Below are positions 36,801-48,103 of a stretch of DNA of 64,000 nucleotides, piece after piece. Origin of the DNA: Acanthopleura granulata (taxonomy: Eukaryota > Mollusca > Polyplacophora > Chitonida > Chitonidae). A model generated the notes under the pieces. It saw only the letters and a list, made by a program, of their open reading frames with translations, had not been told where the DNA came from and ran no database searches. The stretch covers positions 2,629,540 to 2,693,539 of the forward strand of contig JABBOT010000002.1 in NCBI GenBank assembly GCA_016165875.1. The letters are read 5' to 3'. How positions within the stretch are numbered: the first letter of the stretch is position 1; every line of letters starts with the position of its first letter. The position numbers were made by a program, and so were the translations under genes.

Positions 36801-39800
36801 TGTGCGGCGTCTGTAAACTTTTCCTTCAAAATGCTACTCCTCCTACAGTTTTGTCCGATTTCAATGGAACTTGGGTGAAGTGTAGACGACATCAAGATAC
36901 ATAACTCCAAATATCAGTTTTCTATATTGATGATCGGTTGTCCGTCTGTCTGTTTATACAGAATATGTTAACATTTCAAAACGCTACCTCTCCTGTTGTT
37001 TTTGTCTGATTGCAACGAAACTTGGGTCGAAATGTAGGGTACATCAACATACATAATTTGTTGGATCGATTTTCAATTTCGATGATCGGTTGTTCGTCTC
37101 TCTGGCCATTCATGTACTACATTAACATTTCTTTCAAAATCCGACTACTCCTACAGTTTTTGTACGATTTCAGTGAAATTTGGTTCACATGTAAACTACA
37201 TCAAGATACATTATTGGTATCATTGATTTTCCGTTTCGATGATCTGTTGTCCATCAGTCTGTCCACTCATCTGCCATGTTAACAATTCTTTCAAAACGCT
37301 ACTTCTACAGTTTTTGTCAAATTTCAATGAAAGTTGGTTGAAGTGTAGACTTCATGAATTGTCTATTGTTCATCTACCACATTTACATTTCTTTCAAAAT
37401 GCTACAGCTCCTACAGATTTTGTACCGTTTTAATGAAACTTGTTTGAAGTATAGACTACATCAAGATATATAAACAGTAGTATTGATTTTCCATTTCAAT
37501 GATTGGTTGTCCGCGTGTCTGCTCATATCAACACATCTTTCAACTTGCTATAAGTGAATCACAATACATATTTCGTACTACAGTAAAACTTGTCTAAACT
37601 GACCATGTCTGGTTCTGCGAAAAAAATATCGATTTATGACATATACTGTGCAACAACAACACTCACTGGTACTTCCTTGTACACAGCGTGCGATTGTGTC
37701 ACGAGTAAACCAAGTTCTGTGCAGGCAAGCAAGGTGAATTATGTTGGGGGGTTTTTTGCCCCAACTTTTATTTCTTTAAATGCCTGGAGGAATAGGCATG
37801 GAGAAAACGAAAACTGCCTAACGAGTAAATATGCGTGGATCAGGAACTTTTGATGAGTTGTTTGTCACAGCGGCAATTTTGTTTAATCAAGTGAAAGTAA
37901 AATTGTTTCCATCTTTGGAAATCCCTGAAATTAAATTTCCCAACAGTGTGTGTCTGTCTGATGACGTAAGTAAAGTCTCGTAAGACTCAATGAGTTGAAC
38001 TTCATCAATCAGAGACTTGTACATTTCCACACAATGTTTCTTAGCAGAACTGTCAGCCATGCTTGATGTAATGATATTTGGAAAATAATGAGACCATAAA
38101 CTGAAGTATTTATTGATATTCTGCATTGCTCAGTGACATCTTAGCTAACAGTGTGTGGAGAGTTCCAATCAAAAGCAACTTCAAGAGAATGTCTTCATCG
38201 TTTAGTGAACTGTTCGCTAAGAGGATTGTCTGCTTTTCTGACAACACCTTTCACTCCCCCAGCAGTGATAACGGCAGAGGGTAGGAGCAGTTGGTTTGCA
38301 CCATGCTGTTTTGGATTGTGCAGTGTGGATCAACATTGACTAAATACAATTGGGATTGGAAATCCATGTTGGTATTCAGAATAGATAAGTCTCGATGTAT
38401 TCAGTAAAAATAACATGGGCTGTAAATGGTGATAGAAGCGAACCATACAGCATGGTCGGTAGTGACAAGATGTCGGTTTCAAGATCTGTTGGTGTCGGCA
38501 AGTTTCAATGTATTGATTTTGATTTTCCATTGCCCATTATACATACATACATAAAGCGGCTCTGTGATAATTTTGTTCTGACCAACAGAGCTACTGTCTC
38601 ATCAGGCTTTTTTTTTTTTGTTGTTCAGCATTGCTATTGATGGGCCATTTGGAACAGCTGCTGAGGTAAGACATTCTTCAGACATGCAGTATAATTTTTT
38701 AATTTAGTGAAGAATGTACTTGGGGATGCTTATTGGTTCATAAAGTTTTAAAATAAAATGTTTGAAATTCAAATTAAATATCTTGTATTAGCCAAGTCTA
38801 GAATATTCTTGTAACTAAATAACATATGCTTTGCGTTCAGTTTAAACGACCTTTATGATTCTTCTGTTCATGAAAGTGATACGTGTTTTAAATTAAACAC
38901 TCACTTTTGAGATGGCCTGAGAGCTGCAACAGTCTGGTAAAGAAAAACGGATTAGAAGAAAATATATTTGCAGCTGCTTCCGAACAGCTTGTATTAAATC
39001 TGTGAAGCTGTTTGTCAGTGTTATGGTTGATGTTTTTTTTCCTACCCATGGCATGAAAAAAATGACTTGTAAATGAAAGGAAACAAGTATTCCTGTCTAA
39101 TTGGATGAGTTAATCCTTTGGCAACTTCAGTGGCTATCTCTGATCAGAATACTGTGTACTTTGATGTTACGGCAAGACTTTTCAAGTTAACTTAAATATG
39201 TGAAAATGCAAGACATCTGTTCGATGTGGTTATTGTGGGGTCTGCTAGTTGATCTCAGTGTTATTAATGACTCATTGTTATGCCACTGAATGAAAGAACC
39301 AGTATATTTGTTATGTTTGTAGTTTGATAATATTTAAATGAGCTAGCTTTGATTGTTTCTGTATTTGCATTGCCAGTATTTGTTGTATCATATGTTTGGT
39401 ATGTGGCAGGAATAAACCTAGTCACAACTTTCCAAGGAGCTGTAACTTTTATACTTTCACTTTCATTTTCTCCTATCTGTGTTCCAGGATATATTCCGTT
39501 ACCAGGTGGATGTGTTGGTGGCAGCAGGTATTGGGGTTACGCCTTTTGCCTCGGTCCTTAAACATATCTGGTAAGTATTCCACAGGCATCAATAATTGTT
39601 GCTTATAAATGTCATGAATGTGAGCATTGCATTAAGATCTGAATTTACGAATGGCATGAGAGTGGTAAGGAAGCATTAAACAATTACTGCATGTTTGAGA
39701 GAGGCATTGACATTGTGATTGTGCGCTCATTGTACAACAGCTGTGACTCAGCAGCATGCAATAGACATTTATTATACCAAATGACACACCATTGTCTTAG

Positions 39801-42669
39801 ATATGACATTAGGCATCAGTTTCCACTGTGCCTTATACATCAGAAAGAATGTTCGTATGCCCCTGTACAGATGAGGATGATGCCTGTTAGACGATTTGAA
39901 AGGGGGGACAACTCAGGTCGTGAAAAAAAAAAAAAATAACTGAAGCACAGTTTAGCATGCTATATTGCAGGTGTCACACAGAAGATGAGAATGTCTGCGT
40001 GAAGTATAATAATAGAATAATGTTATCATGTATATTAACTGTAGCCATCATGATGCGCATAAACAGCTGAGATGAAAACTGTTTATGTAGCACTTTTGAG
40101 GCTCCACATGTGGGAAATGTTTAAATGCAACATTAAACAGAGAATTCAGATAATCTTGTCTCTTTTTCTGGTGTCTTTTGGGGGCATAGTATGAATCCAG
40201 TAAGTGTTCTGTGTTAACTGGCAAATTTTTCCCCTTTAAAGTGATGGTTTATGTGCAGTCATCATGTCTGGAAACAAATAAAAGTGTGAACATGCAGTAT
40301 GTAATCCATTCTGCCTGTTTGTATTTAAGTTTGGGAAACAACATTTCCCAAAGTTCTGAACTGATTTTCATGAAACATGGGACGCCTATTGGGATGAATA
40401 TGTAGATGTGAATGTGGTTTTTGTTGTTCTAATTGCTCTCACCCTATCAGTGGTAGGGCATTCGTCATTCTTCCTCTTGTCATGTAGAAATGGAATCTGC
40501 TTCAAGGTGTCCATAATGTTTATTCAGGTACAAATACTGTGACCCATCACATGAGATGAAGCTAAGGAAGGTGTATTTCTACTGGATCTGTCCTGATCCC
40601 ATGGCGTTTGAGTGGATCCAGGATCTGTTGCAGTCACTAGAGGAGCAGATGGCAGAGCAGGGGAAGACCGGCTTCCTTATCTACAACATCTACCTGACTA
40701 GAGGCTGGAGCAAGGACCAGGTAAGGGCCAAAATAGGGTGTAAGGCTTCATCGTCCACAACATATACCTGACCAGAGGCTGGAGCAAAGACCAGGTAAGG
40801 GCCAAAATAGGGTGTAAGGCTTCATCGTCCACAACATATACCTGACCAGAGGCTGGAGCAAGGACCAGGTAAGGGCCAAAATAGGGTGTAAGGCTTCATC
40901 GTCCACAACATATACCTGACCAGAGGCTGGAGCAAGGACCAGGTAAGGGCCAAAACAGGGTGTAAGGCTTCATCGTCCACAACATATACCTGACCAGAGG
41001 CTGGAGCAAGGACCAGGTAAGGGCCAAAATAGGGTGTAAGGCTTCATCGTCCACAACATATACCTGACCAGAGGCTGGAGCAAGGACCAGGTAAGGGCCA
41101 AAGCAGGATGTAATGTCTCCTTCTCTACCACATGTACCTGACAACAGGCTGGAGCAAGGAACAGGTAAGGGCCAAAGCCAGGTGTAACACTTCCTTATCT
41201 ACAACATCTACCTGACCAGAGGCTGGAACAAGGACAAGGTAAAGGTCAGAGTTGAGTGTAATGCTTCCTTATCTACATTTACCCGACCAGAGGCTGGAAC
41301 AAGGACCAGTTGTGGGCGAAAGGAGGGTGTAATGCTTCCTTATAAAGGTCCAATGGGCCATTTTGATATATTCAGGGGAGAATAATATGTTGAGCTATGT
41401 GTGCACAAGAAAGTCATATTAATGGAGATTTCCTTATCTGTTGCAAGGCACATGACCTATATGAGACTGCACACGAAGCGTCTTTGACAAAAAGAGGAAT
41501 GCTAATGAAGTATAAAGTTTATTGAATTTTTGACACAAATACTATTTACTATAGTCCCACACCTGTGCCTTTGCTTGTGTTTGTTCAGGCTGCACATGTC
41601 GCGCTGAGGCATGAAGAGGAACATGACCCTATTACAGGTCTACAGCAGAAAACTTACTTTGGGCGCCCAAATTGGGATCAGGTGTTCTCAACATTAGCCG
41701 AGAACCACACAGGGTAAGAACGAAGACACTGTACATTTTGCACTGTGACATCTTCAGTTGCAGTTGCATGTTAAAAACATGTAATCTCTGAAATTATTTA
41801 TTGAATCACATTGCCGTGATGATTTAGAACAGCGATGTTGCTGCTCAATTTTGCCTCTTATTAGATCATAAGCTAAGTTCCATGCTGAGTCATATCTATG
41901 ACTGTAAAATTGGTAATCTTGGTGTATACTACATGTACCTATTTTGACAGTTGGCATGCATAGAGATAGGGCAAGTACTGGTTGACATGGTGTCCATATA
42001 CTTGTGATTGGGTGGGTCATAGGGTGTCTCGACATGGCATTCTAGTGAGGCATCACTATTGATATATTGGCATTGGGTTTGGCCTACTTCAAGAAGCCCC
42101 TGTCATGATATGAGCAAAATGTTGTTGAAAGTGACGTTAAATTTCAACCAAACTGTCCATTTGAATATTTGCATTGTCACTGGATGTGAAATAAATTCTC
42201 AGGTGTTTTGCAAGTAAGAGTATTTTTTCCTTCCCTAGAGTCTGGTTTTCCCTTTATACATTCAACACTACATGTGCTAGTTTCTTTCTTTATTTATTTA
42301 TTTGATCGGTGAGCTCAAAAATTTTTCATCTATGTGATAGCAGTTAGGTGTATGACCCTGACCTAGTTTGACAAGTACCAGACAAACCGCTTTACCACAA
42401 ATTGTGATCACAAATTGACCTCGAGTTGATTCTTGGTTTAGATGACTGAAAAAGAAGTCCCAATTTAGGATTGTGACAAACCTTATATTAGCCCATGGTC
42501 ATAAAGTATTCACAAATTGCCTTGTTTTGTTTACAGGACAAGTGTGGGTGTATTTTTCTGTGGCCCTAAAGTCCTCTCTAACACCTTACACACCATGTGC
42601 AACAAATACTCATCAGCAGATCCCACTGGGCAGGCCACACGATTCTTCTACAACAAGGAAAACTTCTGA
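24859..42669 (+). CDS. CYBB: NADPH oxidase, NOX2/gp91phox type, complete (16 exons, 572 aa)
   Basis: The product passes electrons from NADPH through FAD and two hemes across a membrane to oxygen, making superoxide. Exons: 24859-24903, 26724-26819, 29239-29349, 30615-30699, 31438-31610, 32547-32647, 33025-33105, 34155-34260, 34678-34770, 35489-35623, 36352-36473, 38629-38665, 39488-39570, 40528-40720, 41589-41713, 42537-42669; total 1719 bp, all phases close. The N-terminus ([12 protein letters not shown]) fits NOX2, and there are no EF hands. Heme ligand pairs are conserved: H101/H115, and H215/H228 in [19 protein letters not shown] site HPFTLTS is at 336-342. NADPH sites are GPFGTA near 388, [10 protein letters not shown] near 408 and FFCGP near 535. 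It ends KENF. Loop NNT and NQT are possible N-glycosylation sites. Length and motifs match human NOX2 (570 aa). Exact NOX1/2/3 orthology is inferred. An in-frame ATG at 24763 exists, but the family start is at 24859. Confidence 0.95.
25196..25310 (+). repeat. Dispersed repeat C, copy 2
   Basis: GTGTATTTAGAGGCCAGCAAATGTCATAATATTTGACTTCTGATGCTGAAACTTGCAT-type sequence; diverged copies are at 9690, 32180 and 33553. Confidence 0.6.
25720..25995 (+). mobile_element. Probable 3' end of a non-LTR retrotransposon
   Basis: The sequence ends ACTGAGCTACCTTCGATAAA-TAAAGAT followed by an ATT microsatellite tail (25971-25995), the form of a LINE 3' UTR. It lies in NOX2 intron 1. No ORF2 remnant was identified upstream, so the family is unknown. 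Confidence 0.4.
27191..27359. mobile_element. Small terminal-inverted-repeat element in NOX2 intron 2
   Basis: AATTCTTCAACCTTTTCGCCTGT at about 27193-27215 is repeated inverted as ACAGGCGAAAAGGTTGAGGAATT at about 27334-27356. The ~165-bp span with ~23-bp inverted ends and no coding frame is MITE-like. No second copy was seen in the window. Confidence 0.6.
30040..30180 (+). repeat. Dispersed repeat D, copy 1
   Basis: TTAAAATCCCTATCTTC, then TTTCTCTATCGACCGACATT and GGTTGGGTTACGCCCAACAAA. Diverged counterparts lie at 46570-46690 and partly 53210-53275. It lies in NOX2 intron 3. Confidence 0.5.
32180..32340 (+). repeat. Dispersed repeat C, copy 3
   Basis: Blocks TTTTGAGGCAAATTAATGTC, ATAAAATAGTATTTTGGGTG and CTGAAACTTACATTTT align with the copies at 9690, 25196 and 33553. 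It lies in NOX2 intron 5. Confidence 0.6.
33281..33469 (+). mobile_element. tRNA-derived SINE in NOX2 intron 7
   Basis: The B-box GAGTTCGAGTCC is intact, followed by AGCTCATGCTAGCTTCCTCT, AAGTGAAATATTCTTGAGTATGG and an AAATAAATAAATAAAT tail. The A-box side is degraded. Confidence 0.75.
33553..33725 (+). repeat. Dispersed repeat C, copy 4
   Basis: Blocks TGCATTCTAGAGGATATA, AACTATTACTTTTGGTACTG and ACACTTGCATTTTTCATA align with the other three copies. It lies in NOX2 intron 7. Confidence 0.6.
33878..34100 (+). mobile_element. Second short interspersed repeat family, copy 2
   Basis: Starts CCTCGCTTGGCACTCAGCAC, with GGCCCGGGGTCAGTATTATGTG, GTCTGGTGTCTTCAGCATG and GACACAGTATATATAT blocks in the same order as at 14096. 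It lies in NOX2 intron 7. Confidence 0.6.
36725..37515 (+). repeat. Degenerate tandem array of ~155-bp units in NOX2 intron 11
   Basis: After TTTTTAGCTCTACTGGTCAA, roughly five diverged units repeat the ordered motifs CTACTCCTACAGTTTTTGT, CGATTTCAATGAAACTTGG, GACTACATCAAGATACAT and GATGATCGGTTGTCCGTCTG. The last motif occurs at 36929, 37081, 37239 and about 37498, giving 152-158 bp spacing with one shortened unit. Confidence 0.8.
37516..38628 (+). other. Rest of NOX2 intron 11
   Basis: Contains short open frames on both strands (for example about 37590-37853 + and 37887-38126 -) that match no family I recognise and have no splice support. It ends in a T run and TTGTTCAG acceptor. Confidence 0.4.
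40672..41330 (+). repeat. 74-bp tandem array derived from NOX2 exon 14 end and its splice donor
   Basis: The true donor GTAAGG is at 40721. The block made of the last ~49 exon bases (ACCTGACCAGAGGCTGGAGC...GACCAG) plus GTAAGGGCCAAAATAGGGTG is repeated downstream at an exact 74-bp period. Further donor copies are at 40795, 40869, 40943, 41017, 41091, 41165 and 41239; the next (about 41310) is lost. The first five copies are nearly identical and the later ones diverge. Confidence 0.95.
42290..42352 (-). mobile_element. SINE tail fragment, reverse orientation, in NOX2 intron 15
   Basis: TTTATTTATTTATTTGATCGG followed by a degraded copy of the inverted GTGAAATATTC block. A weak match. Confidence 0.4.
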
Positions 42670-45351
42670 TTTAATACCAGATGCCTACATTGGATACATT
42701 TGTTAAATTAAGAGAAAATTTTTTCTTTACTTTATTTTCAAACACATCTGACATTTTGAAGAATACATTTGTTGTTCTGAAAAAGAATATTTCTTATTTT
42801 GAAAACAATATGCTTATTTTTTGGAAAAATATATTTGTTATAATGAAAACACTTTTGTTAAACCAAAAAACCAACTAGGAAATGCCATTATGGTGCGGTT
42901 TCAGTGCCTAGCAACTGCTTATTGGGCACGGTGATGTTTGAATGGCTAGGATGTGAAACTCATTTCAGAATGACAGTGCAGATCTAGAAACAAATACTGG
43001 TGTGACCAGTACTCAATGGATTAGGCTGCAAGTGGCGATGCCCCTTGTGAAACAACCAAGCTATTGGAATAAATATATCAACGTAAATCACATGTCTATT
43101 ACATTTACATGTAATACTCTACCTGTGCTTCTTGGTCATTATTTCCATGTCAGAGCGGTAAAGGGTGGAGGCTAGATGCCGTAAACATGAGTGTAGCTAG
43201 ATCAGATCAAGAATATTGAACCATGATTGGAGGGGCAAAGGGAACAAGCTAACAAACATTTCAAGGACGACATGAATTAAGTCCACACAAACTCTCATAC
43301 AAGAATAGAATTTATCTTTAAAAGTGGAGATTGACATCAAAGCTAGTTATTGGTTTCGTATTTAAATAGGCATTAAAATTAAAATTAAATGAAATTAATT
43401 GCTTTTTTGGTGCCTTCATCTTAAAAGATGTGCCTTATTGGTCTAGGTTATAATATAAGACCATCCCCATCAGTTTAGATGTGTCATAACTGGTGTAGTA
43501 ACTTACTGTGAAGTCTTTGATAATTTAATGTAATATATGTACTTATTGCATAATTAATTTGCAAGGAGCCATTTAGTCTTATTTAATCATTGTGCCATAG
43601 ACAGAGTATAATTTTTTGATTTTACACAAAAGCTATGTTATTTTTCAGTGTGATAGCTGTATATAAATTAAGTCTCCCATTAACCATATACTTGATATGA
43701 CATTATTCATTTACTTTTCTTCACAAAATGTGTTATTACTCCAAACCTTCACAACTCACACTATGCACATAATATATTTAATATATATCTTTATCTGTCA
43801 AAGATGAGATTCTTCTGTTTAAATGTTGGTGTAGCAATTTACATGCAAGGTGCCCTGAATCACGCATAATTATGATTAACACACTAATTAGTGATAGGTA
43901 TGCTCACACCATTTCCCCTGTGGGCACGTACACTCCCTTGTTTGCTTACCGAAATGGTAACCCGTTTGAGTTAAATGACGAAATTGTCAGTGATTAATTG
44001 ACAGTGAAAATAGGCAATTCCCCCCCTTGTTATGGCAATCTGTGCGTCCATACATTAGTGCGCGCAGAACTTGTATCCCGTGCTATAAGATAGGTGCCTT
44101 CCCCTGCTATAGGTAGTAAGTCACAGATCTGGTGGTGCCTGATAAAATTAATGCTGTTGTTAATGTTCTTCTGGGGCAGATTTGTGCTTTTGTCTGAAAT
44201 ATGAGCTAAGATTATGTAACAGACTCACAGACCTAATGGACTTGTGGGTACAGAAGTCTGTGTATTGTATTTTTTTTTTTTTTTTTTTTTTGTTTGGTTT
44301 CACCAGAATATCTATCTTTTTAGAGATTCGCATATTGAAGAATAGTTTAAGGCTTTTTTTGAACACTGCAAGAAAGCAACCTTAAATATGTACAGGAAGA
44401 AACTGAGGGGTTGCGCTGCCTATTTGGTTTTGTATTTTTGAAATACAAGCAAATATGATTTGAGTTTTATTGAGAAGTATTTTGGGTTTTATTTTAAGGA
44501 TCTACATGTACATGTAATTAGTTTTGGTTTTCATGACAGGCACTGCTTGGTAAAGACTTTCTCTAGATTTCCTGCTTGAGACTTGCTTGGTCTGTTTGCA
44601 TAAAAAAAAACATCACAGGACTTAATTCTAGTTCGTAATACTGTGCGGACGTGTTTTACTTCAGGTACTATTTATCATGAACATTCCTCCATTGTAAATA
44701 GGTCTGCATATACTGGTATGTGATATATATATATATTTATATGTTTACATCAGCTTTTATGTTTATACTTAGTTTATTTATATAGATGTGTTTACATGTG
44801 AAGCTGAGATTTGTAGATATCTACAAAACTACACTCATTGCTCTGCCAGGGGCAGCAATAAAATGTGATGTACTAAGTGAATTTCTGTCAAGTGACTGAT
44901 GAAGTGTGTTAAATCTTGTATGACTGGACCAATTACAATCTTGCTTCATATAGTTAACCGACGTTGTGAGTTCTTAAGCCATGTCTTATTGTCACCTTTA
45001 GTGCCATCTTTTGTGCAATTCTGTAACTCATAGAGTCCCTGGTAATGAGCATCAGGTTTTTCCATGTTTTTGTACCAATTTGTGGGCAGCCCAAGATCAT
45101 GAGTTCTACAATGCATATGTTTTAAAAAATAAATGTTAGGCTCACATTATGTACTTTCCTTTGAAGGTCTTCACTTCCCAGTAAAGGTAGTTTCATAACC
45201 CTATTATTTATGATTTTGGCATGCTTTAACGATGTAAAATTGATTTATTTACAACACATATTTCCTGCTAAAATGTTGTGCTCACATTTTTATGAAATCT
45301 GGTAATCTTTATTGATACGTGTATTAACTTTCCAATATCAGTTCAAATAAA
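42670..45351 (+). other. Probable 3' UTR of the NOX2-like gene
   Basis: AT-rich non-coding sequence without a recognisable gene. Candidate AATAAA signals occur at 43068-43073, 44857-44862 and 45346-45351. The true transcript end is unknown. Confidence 0.4.
45346..45351 (+). terminator. Candidate distal poly(A) signal for NOX2
   Basis: AATAAA followed by T-rich stretches at 45410 and 45445. Nearer signals exist, so this is only the outermost candidate. Confidence 0.3.
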
Positions 45352-46128
45352 AGGTATCACCATCTGCAAGTTGGTTACTTCTTTAGCCTTTCATAATTTA
45401 AAACATTTTTTTTTTTTTTCACTTTTTTGCAAGTATGTATTTTTGTTTTTTTTTTTTTTACGTTTTTCCATGTACTAATAATTAAATAGCATGAGCCAAA
45501 TGAAAGTAGCGGTGGAGTTAAGCAAGTATGGGCAGTATTTAAAATGGATGTGCTGTACTACCAGTAATGTAGATTACCCACAACACGACAGAATGGATGT
45601 AAATTGCAAGCAGCAGATGTAAGACAATTTGTGACACAGAATTATTGCTTGCTAAATTTCATGAAGGCTGGTTGGATTTCGTGTCTAGACTCCGGACATT
45701 CCATACCATTCTTTAGTGGTCAATTTTCTAGATTCCTCTGATCCGTTGTTCACCGAACCTCGGTGGCAAGGCATGTTAGTGGAGAATGGTGCTTTCTTGT
45801 GTAGTTATTTATGAAGTTATTCCACCAATGTGCCATAGGCCTGGATCTGTATACTGTATTTGGAAAGCTTTGCAAGAATGTAGGTGTTGCCAAGTAAAGC
45901 CACTGATTTACCCCAGGTGTTCTGGTTTCCTCAACCAAAAATATACTGGTTGCCATCATGTCAGTCACAAAATTTTTGAGTATGGAATTAAACCACGATA
46001 AGAAATTACTGATAGTGCATAGTTATTTAATCTGGTGTAAGTACTCTCTGACGTGATGCAAAGTAAGCTGGTGTCTGACGTGGAGTTTCACTGAAGTAGA
46101 ATTCGAACTAACTTTACTGCAATAATGA
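45352..46128. other. Intergenic region between NOX2 and LSM10
   Basis: Poly-T runs at about 45405 and 45440. About 45745-46005 contains a degraded SINE-like segment (GGTTTCCTCAACCA and TTTTTGAGTATGGAATTAAAC). No gene recognised. Confidence 0.45.
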
Positions 46129-46380
46129 GGGTCCTCTGTGGGCAAGTGGTTAGCACACTAGCAGTCTCTTGTGAATTCAAGTTCAGCTCAGGCTGGCTTC
46201 ATCTCCACTTATACATGGGAATTAAGGTCTGCCAGCAACCTGTGGATGATCATGGGTTTCTCCTGCGTTCTGCTTGGGTCCCATAACAACATTGGCAGCA
46301 TGCGGCCATATAGGTGAAATATTCTTCAAAACCTGCGTAAAGGTTCCTGCGTAAGACAGCAAATAAATAAATAAATAAAT
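46129..46380 (+). mobile_element. tRNA-derived SINE
   Basis: The tRNA-like head has GGCAAGTGGTTAGCACACT and AATTCAAGTTCAGCTC as A/B-box relatives, then GGTGAAATATTCTTCAAAAC and an AAATAAATAAATAAAT tail. Moderately diverged from the 55354 copy. Confidence 0.7.
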
Positions 46381-46569
46381 ACAGGGCTTTCATTTCTGGC
46401 TTGGGGATTACTCTGCACTTGGCCTCTACCATGCACATATTGACTAATCAGTTGCTTGTTTAGTATACTGCTCTTTAAAGAAAGTAACCCTTCCAACACT
46501 CCAAAAAAGGGCCGTACTCTTTCTATCATGTTTATTGGGCTTTACATGAAATTTCCTTTTTTTTCAGTT

Positions 46570-46690
46570 TCTCTATTTACGTCAATTTCTTTAAAATCCT
46601 TATATACTTCATTAGGAAAATTTCCTACCGACTGACGTTTTTTGTGACAGGTTTGTGTTACCCACAAAGAAAAATTTTTTGAAGGAAGGC
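46570..46690 (+). repeat. Dispersed repeat D, copy 2
   Basis: TTAAAATCCTTATA, then AAATTTCCTACCGACTGACG and TTTGTGTTACCCACAAAGAAA; collinear with 30040-30180. Confidence 0.5.
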
Positions 46691-46979
46691 CTAGAGGATT
46701 TATTATGTGGGTCACCCCATATTTGCCCTACCAACTGAGCTAGAGGGAAATTCCCACTACCACTATAAGCATTGGAAAACTGTCAAATTACACAGTTCAG
46801 CACAATATCAGAAATGACCTACTCAGACTTGGTACACAAAGAGAATGACTATAAGAAATAACTAAAGTGCACCAGTTGTGTTTATGTCCAACACAAAGGC
46901 AACATATGAACCAGATAATCCTCATGGTGACAAATAACAAAAAAGACAAATGTGTGGAAAAATAAAAGTTAAGGAAAGA

Positions 46980-46985
46980 TTTATT
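46980..46985 (-). terminator. LSM10: Candidate poly(A) signal for LSM10
   Basis: TTTATT on the + strand is AATAAA on the minus strand, about 370 bases beyond the LSM10 stop. No nearer canonical signal was noted. Confidence 0.35.
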
Positions 46986-47354
46986 TTGAGTGCAGACAGT
47001 AAAGACTCATGAATGAGGTATGTGAATGAATTTGCAGTCTCTTTGTTCACCATTCAGAGTTTAACCAACATCACATCTTTGCAGGTGAACTTCATGATAC
47101 GTTTCAGTCACATGCAGTCACATTCAGTAAGAGTCACATTCAGTCACATTTAGTCACATGCAGATTTACTACAGGAACATTTAGCTTGATTAGAACCCAT
47201 TTCTCTTTGTCTCTTTGCTCTTTTCTTCTTGGCAGCTTTTAACTCTCGAATGATGTTCTGATGTTCATGCCCTTTTGGTTCAACACACTACAGGAAAACA
47301 GCACATCATAGTGGATGATCTCAAAATATGTGTATATCAAATTTCAACACCATT

Positions 47355-47804
47355 TCATGTTTTACTGGTAGACTGCTTAGCTTCCTTCTTAGCCAGTTGC
47401 TGCTGTTTCTTCTCTATTTTCTTTTGGGTGGCTTCAATTCTCAGATCATGTTCTTTCTTCAGCTGTTCCTTGGCACGTTTTTCACGGTTACAGTTATACT
47501 CTATAGTCCGCCTGATGTTGATATGGTCTGGTATGTGTATATACCTGACATTGGATCCGTGAACAAAGAAGTCTGAGAATCTCATACACTTGCCATTTGG
47601 CATTTTCAATGTCACATTTCGCATGGTCACACACATGAAGGCATCAACATGTTCCACTCTTCCTGTGACAGCATTTTCATTTCTCAACTCCACAGTGGTC
47701 ACTGTGCCGTGTAAGCCCTGCAGAAGACAGATGAGGCTCTGCTTTACCAACGCCTTCTCTCTTGGGGCAATGATGGGCCTGTAAATTGTGTCAGACTGGG
47801 ACAT
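47355..47804 (-). CDS. LSM10: U7 snRNA-associated Sm-like protein LSm10 (149 aa)
   Basis: LSm10 replaces an Sm subunit in the U7 snRNP ring, which directs the 3' cleavage of replication-dependent histone pre-mRNAs in the nucleus. The protein shows an Sm1 motif at residues ~31-65 (GTVTTVELRNENAVTGRVEH then VDAFM) and an Sm2 motif at ~79-93 (FFVHGSNVRYIHIPD), which closely follows LSm10 rather than canonical SmD1. The start ATG at 47804 lies just after a good minus-strand acceptor (TTTTCCTTCCAG, ending at about 47820), so an upstream 5' UTR exon is likely and the whole CDS sits in one exon. Residues ~105-149 form a Lys/Glu/Gln-rich helical tail that differs from vertebrate LSm10. An open frame continues upstream of the ATG but crosses the splice acceptor and is not used. 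Confidence 0.9.
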   Translation of the reverse strand: MSQSDTIYRPIIAPREKALVKQSLICLLQGLHGTVTTVELRNENAVTGRVEHVDAFMCVTMRNVTLKMPNGKCMRFSDFFVHGSNVRYIHIPDHINIRRTIEYNCNREKRAKEQLKKEHDLRIEATQKKIEKKQQQLAKKEAKQSTSKT

Positions 47805-48103
47805 GTTGACACCTCTCCTCTGGAAGGAAAATGAAAAGGAATTTTCACAACAAACCTGCAGAACAATTTGCACCTCATAAATTGGTTTCTTTTCACAATA
47901 CAGATTTCACAAGACAATTTCGCAATTCATTTATTTACTTCATTGGTGTCCAATTGCATTTCAAATGGTCTGCAGTTTATATGGCAGGATATCAGATCAA
48001 AAATCAGCATAACTGAACAAGATGCTAATAGGCAATGCAATCCTCTCAATGATTCCAGAGTATTTTATCATTCTGTTATCTGAGAGCAATAAACAACAAG
48101 GAC

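Noticed and set aside
37590..38126. Short frames on both strands inside NOX2 intron 11 as a nested gene
   Set aside because: No family resemblance, no splice support, and they are within the length range expected by chance.
40896..41144. 82-codon minus-strand frame
   Set aside because: It is the shadow of the 74-bp tandem array, not an independent gene.
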